Assembly: GCA_049841135.1 (NCBI GenBank)
Contig: JASGHK010000004.1
Coordinates: forward strand, 992,001-1,056,000
Reading direction: 5' to 3'
From: JACRCT01 sp049841135
GTDB lineage: Bacteria; Myxococcota; Myxococcia; Myxococcales; UBA5297
DNA length: 64,000 nt
The position numbers and the translations under genes are program-made. Shown here piece by piece: positions 31,010-40,800 of this stretch; positions within the stretch are counted from its first letter, which is position 1, and every line of letters starts with the position of its first letter. The notes under the pieces are model-generated. The model saw nothing but the letters and a program-made list of their open reading frames with translations, ran no database searches and was not told the DNA's origin.

Positions 31010-32608
31010 ATGACTGGTAATGCTCGGAAGTTGGCAGTGGCTGGTCTGGCCGCGCTCGGGTTGGTGGCCTGCAAGCCTCAGGGTCCGGAGAACAAGGGCA
31101 GCACGGGCTCCACCGCCGCCGCCGTCAAGACGAACCCCGGCGCGGTCAAGGTCGAGTTCTTCGTGATGTCCCAGTGCCCGTTCGGCGTGGACGTGGTCAA
31201 CAAGGCCAAGGACGCCATCGACAAGATGGGCGCCGACATCGACTTCAGCCTCGACTTCATCGGCACCGTCGGCGCCAATGGCGAGCTGACCTCGATGCAC
31301 GGCCCCGACGAGGTGACCGGCGACATCGTGCAGCTGTGCGCCGCCAAGCAGGCCCCGGCCGCCTACCTGAACTTCATCCTCTGCCAGAACAAGAACTTCC
31401 GCGAAGTCGCCAAGAACTGGGAGCAGTGCGCCAAGGACACCCAGATCCCGGTCGAGGCGCTCAAGGCCTGCAAGGACGGCCCCGAGGGCAAGGCGCTGCT
31501 GACCGCCTCCTTCAAGAAGGCCGAGGAGAAGAAGGCCCGCGGCAGCCCCACGATGTTCGTCAACGGCAAGCCCTACAACGGCAAGCGCAGCGCCAACGGC
31601 TTCCTCAAGACCTTCTGCACCGAGTCCACCGCCCAGGCCAAGCCGGCCGTCTGCGCCAGCATCCCCGCCCCGGCCCCGGTCAACGTCACCATCCTGACCG
31701 ACAAGCGCTGCGAGAAGTGCGCGCCTGACCGCTGGGAGGGCATGATCAAGTCCCGCGTCGAGAACCCGGTCATCAAGAAGCTCGACTACAACGACGCCGA
31801 GGGCAAGGCCTTCTACGAGTCGCTCGGCAACCCGAACGCCAACCTCCCGATGGTGCTCTTCGACGCGTCGCTTGACGCCGACAAGGAGACCGCCGAGATG
31901 TTCGCCCGCCACCTGCAGCCGGTCGGCAGCTACCGCTCGCTCAACGTCGGCGGCCAGTGGAACCCGGCCTGCGCCAACGAGAAGGGCTGCGAGCTTGAGC
32001 AGTGCAAGAACTCCCTCGCCTGCCGCAAGGAGATGCCCAAGAAGCTCGAGCTCTTCGTGATGAGCCAGTGCCCGTACGGCACCCGCGCCCTCGACTCGAT
32101 GAAGGAAGTCCTCGACGCCTTCGAGAACAAGATCGACTTCCAGGTGCACTACATCGGCAACGGCACCGCGGCCACCAAGCTGACCTCCATGCACGGCGAT
32201 GCCGAGGTCGACGAGAACATCCGCGAGCTGTGCGCGATGAAGCACTACAACAAGAACTTCAAGTGGATGGACTACGTCCTCTGCCGCAACAAGGACATCC
32301 GCTCCACCGACTGGCAGAAGTGCGCGACGAAGGAGTCGGGCATCGACGCCAAGGTCATCGAGAAGTGCTTCTCCGGCGACGAAGGCAAGAAGCTGCTCGA
32401 GGAGGACTACAAGGTCGCCAACGGCCTGGGCATCGGCGCCTCCCCGACCTGGATCGCCAACGGCAAGAACGAGTTCAGCGCCGCCGGCGCTGAGGCGATC
32501 AAGAAGGCGTTCTGCGGCTTCAACAAGAACGAGATCAAGGGCTGCGACAAGACCCTCTCCGGCCCCGCCGCGGGCGCGCCGGCGGGCGGCGGCTGCGGCG
32601 CGAAGTAA
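31010..32608 (+). CDS. Lipoprotein with three thioredoxin-like domains
   Basis: A 532-residue protein with a lipoprotein signal (LGLVAC, lipid Cys21). Two related DsbA/GILT-like thioredoxin domains occur at about residues 45-215 and 345-515, each starting VEFFVMSQCPFG or LELFVMSQCPYG and each followed by LTSMHG, LC and a C-terminal cis-Pro region (RGSPTMFVNG, GASPTWIANG). A central domain (about 225-335) has ILTDKRCEKC. So the outer domains keep only the first Cys of the usual CxxC (CPFG/CPYG), while the middle one has a full CxxC. The tail ends in Gly-Gly-Gly-Cys-Gly. The protein is probably a periplasmic thiol oxidoreductase or thiol-binding protein. The ATG follows AAAGGAAGAGG. A very strong terminator follows. 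Confidence 0.8.
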   Translation: MTGNARKLAVAGLAALGLVACKPQGPENKGSTGSTAAAVKTNPGAVKVEFFVMSQCPFGVDVVNKAKDAIDKMGADIDFSLDFIGTVGANGELTSMHGPDEVTGDIVQLCAAKQAPAAYLNFILCQNKNFREVAKNWEQCAKDTQIPVEALKACKDGPEGKALLTASFKKAEEKKARGSPTMFVNGKPYNGKRSANGFLKTFCTESTAQAKPAVCASIPAPAPVNVTILTDKRCEKCAPDRWEGMIKSRVENPVIKKLDYNDAEGKAFYESLGNPNANLPMVLFDASLDADKETAEMFARHLQPVGSYRSLNVGGQWNPACANEKGCELEQCKNSLACRKEMPKKLELFVMSQCPYGTRALDSMKEVLDAFENKIDFQVHYIGNGTAATKLTSMHGDAEVDENIRELCAMKHYNKNFKWMDYVLCRNKDIRSTDWQKCATKESGIDAKVIEKCFSGDEGKKLLEEDYKVANGLGIGASPTWIANGKNEFSAAGAEAIKKAFCGFNKNEIKGCDKTLSGPAAGAPAGGGCGAK

Positions 32609-32637
32609 GCGGCCGCGGTAGCAGTCCCGGTTGAAAG

Positions 32638-32676
32638 AAGAGGCGCAGCGCTGACGAGGCGCTGCGCCTCTTCATT
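32638..32676 (+). terminator. Strong Rho-independent terminator
   Basis: Perfect 14-bp stem AAGAGGCGCAGCGC / GCGCTGCGCCTCTT with a 7-base loop, then CATTT; 30 bases after the stop of the thioredoxin-fold lipoprotein. Confidence 0.85.
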
Positions 32677-32730
32677 TGCGGGCCCAGGGTCGGCAACCGT
32701 GGGCACCCGATCATCTGAAGCGCGTTGGCG

Positions 32731-33035
32731 GGTAGTGCCCGGCTTCCACGCCGGGGATAACCGTGGGGAATTGAGAATCTGAGGCGCGCTGCTGACGCAC
32801 GAACAGCTCCCACGACGACCACCGCAGGGATGGTCGAGCACGCCTCAGCGCACCGGAAGTAATCGCTACCCTCACGACCACCGCAGCGATACCGCGCCTC
32901 GGACGCGCGGATAGCAAAGGTGCTCCGGGCGTGGAAGCCCGGCACTACCCCGTGTAGCGGGTCAGCGATTACTTCCGGTGCACTCCCCCCACGACGACCA
33001 CCGCAGGGATGGTCGAGCGCGCCTCGGACGCCCTC
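32731..33035. repeat. Patch of dispersed hairpin repeats in both orientations
   Basis: Contains one forward core hairpin (32738-32755, CCCGGC-TTCCAC-GCCGGG) and one inverted core hairpin (32925-32942, CCGGGC-GTGGAA-GCCCGG), plus two copies of the accessory block ACCGCAGGGATGGTCGAGC (about 32822 and 33002). The same sequences recur in arrays at 60968-61442 and 63916-64000. An 18-bp perfect inverted repeat brackets the centre (separate entry). No gene is supported in this 430-base gap. Confidence 0.8.
32850..32981. repeat. 132-bp segment bounded by 18-bp perfect inverted repeats
   Basis: GCACCGGAAGTAATCGCT (32850-32867) and its exact complement AGCGATTACTTCCGGTGC (32964-32981) enclose 96 bases that include the inverted core hairpin. 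Could be a miniature mobile unit or a folded RNA/DNA structure; no clear target duplication is seen. Confidence 0.6.
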
Positions 33036-33040
33036 TTCGG

Positions 33041-34433
33041 CTAGAAATTGAGCGTGTGCCCCAGCACGCCGTGCGCCGCCTCGCCCATGGCCTCCGAGAG
33101 CGTCGGGTGTGCGTGGATGGTGGTCGCCAGCTCCTCCGCGGTGGCCTCCAGCTCCAGCGCAGCGCACGCCTCGGCGATGCAGCTCGGTGGCGTGCGGGCC
33201 GACGATGTGCACCCCGAGGATCTCGTCGTACTTCTTGTCGGCGACGATCTTCACGAACCCTTCGTTCTCGCCGGCGATGGTCGCCTTGCCGATGGCGGCG
33301 AAGGGCATCGTGCCGATCTTGACCTCGTGGCCGCGCTCGCGGGCCTTCTTCTCGGTCAGCCCCACGCTGGCGACCTCGGGCGCGGTGTAGGTGGCGCTCG
33401 GCGCCCGGTCGTAGTTGATCGGCGTCGGGTTCTTCCCGGCGATGACGTCGGCCGCCACGATCCCTTCGTGCGAGGCGACGTGCGCAAGCGCGATCGTCGG
33501 CACCAGGTCGCCGATGGCGAAGATGCCTTCCACGTTGGTGCGCATCAGGTTGTCGACTGGGACGAACCCGCGCTCGACCTTCACCCCCACCGTCTCCAGG
33601 CCCAGATCCTCGACGACTGCCTTGCGGCCCACCGCGACGAGCAGAGCCTCGGCCTCCAGTACCTGCACCGCCTCCCCCACCGCCACGCTCACCTTCACGC
33701 CCGCGTCGGTGGTCTCCACCTTCTGCACCTTGGCGCCGAGCAGGAAGTCGATCTTGCGGCGGCGGTAGGCCTTCTCGATCTCCTTGGAGACCTCTTCGTC
33801 CTCCAGCGGCAGCAGGTGCGGCAGCATCTCCACGATGGTCACGGCTGAGCCGTAGGACTTGAAGATCGACGCGAACTCCATCCCCACCGCGCCGGCGCCC
33901 AGCACCACCAAGCTCTTGGGCACGCTGGTCACCTCCAGCATCGAGTCGCTGGTGAGGATCTTCTTGTGGTCCGGGGTGGCGAACGGCAGGTTCTTCACCT
34001 CGCTGCCGGTGGCCAGGATGACGTGCCGGGTCTCGAGCGTCTCCTTCGTCTCGCCGTCCACCGTCACCTTGCCCTTCCCTGCCAGGCGCCCGTGGCCCTT
34101 GAAGACGGTCACGCCGTACTTCTTCATCAGCCCGGCCACACCGGCGGTGAGCTTGGCGACGACGCGCTCCTTGCGCTTGATCACCTTCTCCATCTCCAGC
34201 GCGAAGCCGGAGACGTTCACCCCGAAGTCGCCGGCCTTGGCCAGCGAGTCCATCAGCGCCGCGCTGTGCAAGAGCGACTTGGTGGGGATGCACCCGCGGA
34301 TGAGGCAGGTGCCGCCCAGCTTCTTGTCCCGCTCGACCAGCGCCGTCTTCAGCCCGTTCTGCGCCGCGCGGATGGCCGCCACGTAGCCGCCGGGGCCTGC
34401 GCCAATCACCACCACGTCGAACTCGTTCGCCAC
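33041..34433 (-). CDS. lpdA: Dihydrolipoamide dehydrogenase (one frame break)
   Basis: About 463 residues across a break near 33178 (one extra base after ATEL). FAD motif VVIGAGPGGYVAA, redox-active disulfide GGTCLIRGCIPTKS, NAD motif VVLGAGAVGMEFAS, FAD-binding TNVEGIFAIGDL and the C-terminal catalytic His-Glu in HAHPTLSEAMGE after the break. This is the E3 subunit of pyruvate/2-oxoglutarate dehydrogenase or glycine cleavage complexes. The GTG at 34433 follows AGGAGG at the ideal distance. No other complex subunit is nearby. Confidence 0.92.
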
Positions 34434-34761
34434 GTGCACCCTCCTGACGGTTGCCTCGAAGCTGCCCCAATCTGCGTGAGCGTCGGGGATAACGCCACGG
34501 CAGCAGCCGGTCAAGCGCGCCTCAGGCCGGCCTCCCGCTCGACACCGAAGCCGAGCAGGCTCGCGGTCCGGCGGCGGCGCCCGCGGCCACTGCCAGCCCT
34601 TCTCTTCAGACCGCTCGCAGCTGCCGCTTGAAGGGTCCGGCGCCGACGACCGCTTCACGCCCAGCACCAGGCCAGAACGCGCCAGGATGTCCGCCCCCGC
34701 TGATCGCCAGCGCCCGACGCACCTCTCGTCCGCAATGGCTGGCTCGGCTTCACCGAAAGGA
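34434..34761. other. Intergenic region without recognised features
   Basis: About 330 bases between lpdA and the terminator of the giant lipoprotein gene. GC-rich on both strands; I see no supported gene, RNA or repeat in it. The AGGAGG ribosome-binding site of lpdA is at its left edge. Confidence 0.5.
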
Positions 34762-34796
34762 GCGGCCCCCGCTCCAAGGTCCGGAGCGGGGGCCGC
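34762..34796 (-). terminator. Terminator of the giant repeat lipoprotein gene
   Basis: Perfect 14-bp stem GCGGCCCCCGCTCC / GGAGCGGGGGCCGC with a 7-base loop, 27 bases past the stop codon at 34823. The downstream T run on the minus strand is short (TCCTTT). Confidence 0.7.
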
Positions 34797-34822
34797 GAGT
34801 GCTTCAACCTTCTAGCGGAGGG

Positions 34823-37800
34823 CTACTTGATCTGGATGGTGAAGGCCCCACCCACCGACGACGCGTTGTAGCGGTCGACGTAGATGAAGTAGGTCACTCC
34901 CGCTTGGCCCAAGACGGTCAACGTCTCCGTGCCGCCGCTGTAGGCCTTGTCCGCGGCGTTGACGCAGTTGGCGCCATCGCCGCCGCACGCTGCCTCGGTG
35001 TACCAGACGGCGCAGTCCCAGCTGCTCGGCTTGACCTCGATGGTGAAGCTACCGGCAGCGGTCGGGATGTACTTGTAGACCACGTCGTTGCCTGGCGCGT
35101 TGTAGCTGCCCATCCCCGTCTTGCAGGTGCTCGACAGCGCACCGCCGTAGTCGGCCGAGGCCAGCGACGTGTCGCCCGAGGTCGGTGCCGCGCCCAGGGT
35201 GAGCTCGATGGCGTTGGCGTCGCCCGCGCCGCAGGTGTCGTTGGCGGGCGGGACCATCTCCTCCACGGTGAGCGTGTAGCCGCCGGCGCTGCTGCTGTAG
35301 CCGTCGACCCAGAGGTAGTAGGTGGTCGAAGGCGCCGCCGGGGTGAAGTTGAACGTCGTGGTCCCGGCCGAGGTCGAGCTGTAGTTGCAGCCCACCTGCG
35401 CCGCCGTGGTTGCGTCGTCGCAGGTGGTGCGCACGTAGGCCAACGGCTTGAGCGTGCCGGTTCCCACCAGGGTCACCTTGACCTTGTTGAGCGCCGCGCC
35501 GGTCGTGAACTTGTAGACCACGTCGCCGCCGCTGGCCGTCGTGAACGCACAGCTGCCGGTGTTGGCGCTGGTGGTGCTGGCGTTGGCGCCCTCGGTGCCG
35601 CCGGTCGCCGTCTTGGGGCCGGTGGAGATGTCGCCCAGGTCGGTCTCCGCGCCGCAGGCGTCGTTGGTAGGCGGGGCCAGCTCTTCGACCGTGAGCGTGT
35701 AGCCGCCGACGCTGCTGCTGTAGCCGTCGACCCAGACGTAGTAGGTGGTCGAAGGCGCGGCCGGGGTGAAGCTGAACGTCGTGGTCCCGGCCGCGGTCGA
35801 GCTGTAGTTGCAGCCCACCTGCGCCGCCGCGGTCGCGTCGTCGCAGGTGGTGCGCACGTAGGCCAGCGGCTTGAGGGTGCCGGTGCCCACCAGGGTCACC
35901 TTGACCTTGTTGAGCGACGCGCCGGTGGTGAAGCTGTAGACCGCGTCGCCGCCGCTGGCGGTGGTGAAGGCGCAGCTGCCCGCGTTGGCGCTGGTGGTGC
36001 TGGCGTTGGCGGCCTCGGTGGACCCGGTCGCCGTCTTGGGGCCGGTGGAGAGGTCGCCCAGGTCGGTCTCCGCGCCGCAGGCGTCGTTGGCAGGCGGGAT
36101 CAGCTCTTCGACCGTGAGGGTGTAGCCGCCGCTGCTGCTGCTGTAGCCGTCGACCCAGACGTAGTAGGTGGTCGCAGGCGTGGTCGGCGTGAAGTTGAAC
36201 GTCGTGGTCCCGGCCGCGGTCGAGCTGTAGTTGCAGGCCACCTGCGCCGCCGCCGTGGCGTCGTCGCACGTGGTGCGCACGTAGGCCAGCGGCTTGAGGT
36301 TGCCGGTGCCCACCAGGGTCACCTTGACCTTGTTGAGCGCCGGGCCGGTGGTGAACTTGTAGACCACGTCGCCGCCGCTGGCGGTGGTGAAGGCGCAGCT
36401 GCCCGCGTTGGCGCTGGTGGTGCTGGCGCTGGCGTCGTCGGTGGACCCGGTCGCCGTCAGGGGGCCGGTGGAGAGGTCACCCAGGTCGACTTCCGTGCCG
36501 CAGGCGTCGTTGGTCGGCGGCGGGGGCGAATCCACGGCGGAGATCGTCAGGGTGAACGCGCCCTCGTCGGAGCTGTAGGAGGAGTCGACCCAGACGTAGT
36601 ACTTGGCCGGGGGCAGCTGCCTCGCGACGATCGTCCCGCTGGTCGAGGAGTTCGCCAGGCAGGCGACTTCGTCGGCGGCGAGCTCGGAAGCGCAGTTGTC
36701 CTTCCGGATGTAGAGCCGTGAGTAGTAGCTCGACTTCTGGAAGTTCACGGTCGCGGTGATGTTCTTGTTCCCCGGCAGGCTGGTCGTGTCGACCAGGTAG
36801 ACCAGGTCCTTACCCGTGGGCGGGGTGCTGGCGCTCATGCACGTGCCCTTGGTATTGGCGGTCGCAGCCGAGTTGTCACCTGCCACGGAGCCCTCGTACG
36901 CCGTGCCATTGAAGGTCAGCGGGATCTCCTGAGCGCCGTTCCCGCTCGCGTCACAGGTGTCGCCGGACGGGACCGCCGGCGGCTCCGCCAGGGTGACGGT
37001 GAGGGTGAAGGGGCCGGAGCTGGTCGAGTAGCCGTCAGCCCAGATGAAGTAGGTGCCCGCCGCCAGGTGGCTGACGGTGAACGTGGCGCCCGTGCCCGAG
37101 CCATCGTCGCAGCCGAGCTCATCGGTCGCGGTCGTCGTGGTGCACGCACCCTTGCGCAGGTAGGTCACGGCGGTGGCGGAGGTGGACGAGGTGAACTGCA
37201 TCGCCACCGTGATCGCCTTCTCCGTCGTGGTGGTGAGCGAGTAGACGAGGTCGGGCCCCTGGCCCACACCGCAGCTGCCGATGCTGAGGGTGTTGTGGGT
37301 GCCCTGGCTGGTGTCGCCGCTGACGGTGATCACCCCGTTGCCGTCGACGAGCCCGCTGGTGTCGAGCGCCTGGACGCCGCTGCAGTCGTCCGGGATGTTG
37401 ATGGCAGTACCCAGCGTGACGCTCAGGTCGAAGGCGCCCTCCGTCCCGTCGCTGTCCACCACCACGTAGTAGGTCTGCCCGGCCGCCAGCGACAGCGCGG
37501 TGGCCGTCGCCGCTGCGCCGGCCGCAGAGGCGCTGCGACACGACAGGGACCCGGCGGCATCGCAGACGTCGCGGATGTAGACCACCGGCTTGAAGGTCGA
37601 GGTGGTCGGGGTCACCACCGCGGTGACGGAGCGGCTGTCCGTCCCCGGGATCGTGAACTTGTAGACCACGTCCGGGCCGCTGCCGCCACAGGCGCCCTGG
37701 TAGTCGTTGTTGGCGGCCACCGAGGTGGCGCCGGTCACGGTGGCGACGTCGCCGGAGAAAGCCAGCTCGGTCGCGGTGGCCCCGGCCACGCCGCACAGGT

Positions 37801-40800
37801 CATTGGCAGGCGCTGGCGCAGGGGTCACGACGTCGACCGCGATGGTGAAGGGGCCCTTCGAGCTGGAGTAGCCGTCGGCCCACAGGTAGTAGGTGTGGCC
37901 CGCCAGCACGTTGCGCACGCTGAAGCTGGTGCTGGTGCCCGAGGAGTTGCTGGCGCACTTGAGCTCGTCGCTGGCGGTGGTGGTCGTGCAGGCCCCCTTG
38001 CGCAGGTAGACGACCGGGTTCTGGGTCGTCGCGGCGTTGAAGGTCATCGTGACCGTGAGGTCCTTGTTGCCCTTCGTCGGGTCCAGCGTGAGCGAGTAGA
38101 CGAGGTCGTTGCCGCTGCCGCCGCAGGTGCCGAGCGCGGCTCCGCTGTTGGTGGCGTTGGTGGTGTCCCCGGTGATGGCCAAGGTGCCGTCGCCGGTGAC
38201 CGGGTCGAGGCCGCTGACGTCCACGGGCACCACGTCGTTGCAGGTGTCGGGGAAGAAGGTCTCGGCGCCCAGGGTGACCTGCAGGTCGAAACCGCCCTCC
38301 GTCGCGCCGTTGCCGTCGACGAAGAGGTAGTAGGTCTGTCCGGGGGCGAGCGAGTTGGCGGTCAGGGTCGTGGCCGCACCCGCGGTCGCCCCGTTGATGC
38401 ACGCCTTCTCGCCAGAAGCCGCGGGGTCGCACGCGCTCCAGAGGTAGATGGCGGGCTTGAAGGTCGAGGAGGTGGCGTTGGGCGTCACGAGCACCGTGGC
38501 CGACCGGTTCTCGGTTCCGGGGACGGTGAACTTGAAGACCACGTCGGAGCCATCGTGCGTGTTCGAGGAGGTCTTGCAGGAACCCTGGTAGTTGTTGACG
38601 CCTCCCCCGGTGGTCCTGGCGGTGGCCGTCGCGACATCACTGGCGAAGACCAGCTCCTCCGCGCCATCACCCGCCGTGCCGCAGGTGTCGTTGGTCGGCG
38701 CGGGCAGCGAGTCGGTCAGGGCGACGTTCAAGGTGAAGGGGCCTTCGTCCGCGGTGTACGAGGAGTCGACCCAGATGTAGTACTTGCCCGGAGCAAGGTG
38801 CTTGGCCGTGATCGATCCGGTCGCCTGGCTCACCGAGAGGCAGCCGAGCTCGTCGGTCGCCAGCTCCGAGGCGCAGTCCTTCCGGATGTACATCCGCGCG
38901 TAGTAGTTCGACACCTGGAAGCTGACCGTGGCCAAGAGGTCCTTGTCGCCGGCGGTCAGTCCGGTGGTGTCCAGCTCGTAGACGAGGTCCTTGCCGGCGG
39001 GCGCCGTGACGGCGCTCATGCACGTCCCCTTGGTGTCGGCCGTGGCGCCCAGGTTGTTTCCCGAGACCGAGCCCGTCCAGCCAGAGCCATTCGCGGTCAA
39101 GGTGATCGTCTGGGGCGAGGCGCAGGTGTCGGGCAGGACGATCGGGGCGCCCAGGGTCACGCTCAGGTCGAAGGTGCCTTCGCTCCCATTGGCGCCGTCC
39201 ACGACCACGTAGTAGGTCCCTCCGGCGGCCAGCGACATCGCGGTGGCGGTGGCGGGGCTGCCCGCCGCGGTGGCGTTGCCGCAGGTTGCGGAGCCGGTCG
39301 CATCGCAGACCTCGCGGATGTAGACCGCGGGCTTGAAGGTCGAGGTGGTGGGCGTCACCACCGCGGTGACCGAGCGGTTGTCGCTGCCCGGGATGGTGAA
39401 CTTGTAGACCACGTCCGAGCCGTCGTGCTTGTTGCTGGAGGTGTCGGCGCAGGCGCCCTTGTAGTCGTCGTTGCCGCCGGCCGAGGTGCCGCCGGTGAGC
39501 GTGGCGACGTCGCCGGAGAAAGCCAGCTCGGTCGCGGTGGCCCCGCCCACGCCGCACAGGTCATTTCCAGGCGCTGGCGCAGGGGTGACGACGTCGACGG
39601 CGATGGTGAAGGGGCCCTTCGAGCTGGCGTACCCGTCCGCCCACAGGTAGTAGGTCTGGCCGGCCACCACGTTGCGAACGCTGAAGCTGGCGCTGGTGCC
39701 CGTGGAGTTGACGGCGCACTTGAGCTCGTCGCTGGCGGTGGTGGTCGTGCAGGCCCCCTTGCGCAGGTAGACGACGGGGTTCTGGGTCGTCGCGGCGTTG
39801 AAGGTCATCGTGACCGTGAGGTTCTTGTTGCCCTTCGTCGGGTCCAGCGTGAGCGCGTAGACGAGGTCGTTACTGATGCCGCCGCAGCTGCCGAGAGCGG
39901 AGCCGCTGTTGGTGGCGTTGGTGGTGTCCCCGGTGATGGACAGGGTGCCGTCGCCGGTGAGCGGGTCGAGGCCGCTGACGTCCACGGCCAGCACGTCGCT
40001 GCAGGTGTCGGGGAAGAAGATCTCGGCGCCCAGGGTGACCTGGAGGTCGAAGCTGCCCTCCGTCGCGCCGTTGCCGTCGACGACGACGTAGTAGGTCTGC
40101 CCGGCGGTGAGCGAGTTGGCGGTCACCGTCGTGGCCCCACCCGCGGTCGCCCCGTTGATGCAGGCCTTCTCGCCAGGAGCCGTGGGGTCACAGGCGCTCC
40201 AGACGTAGACGGCGGGCTTGTAGGTCGTGGAGGTGGCGTCGGGCGTCACGACCACCGTGGCCGACCGGTTCACAGCTCCGGGGACGGTGAACTTGAAGAC
40301 CACGTCGCCACCATCGTGAGTGTTCGAGGAGGTCTTGCAGGCGCCCTGGTAGTTGTTGACGCCACCCGCGGTCGTCTTGCCGGTAGCGGTCGCCACGTCG
40401 GCGGCGAAGACCAGCTCCTCCGCGCCATCGCCAGCCGTCCCGCAGGTGTCGTTGGTCGGCGCGGGCAGCGAGTCCGTCAGGACGACGTCCAGCGTGAAGG
40501 GGCCTTCGTCCGAGGCGTACGAGGAGTCGACCCAGATGTAGTACTTGCCCGGAACCAGGTGCTTGGCCGTGACCGATCCGGTGGTCTGGGTCACCGCGAG
40601 GCAGCCCAGCTCATCGGCCGCCAGCTCCGAGGCGCAGTCCTTGCGGATGTACAACCGCGCGTAGTACCCCGACTTCTGGAAGGTCACCGTGGCCTTGAGG
40701 TCCTTGTCGGCGGCGGTCAGGCCGGTGGTGTCCAGCTCGTAGACGAGGTCCTTGCCGGCTGGAGGCGTACCGGCGCTCATGCACGTGCCTTTGGTGTCGG

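Noticed and set aside
32683..33040. Short protein-coding frames in the repeat patch
   Set aside because: They follow the repeat sequence in both orientations and lack ribosome-binding sites or homology.
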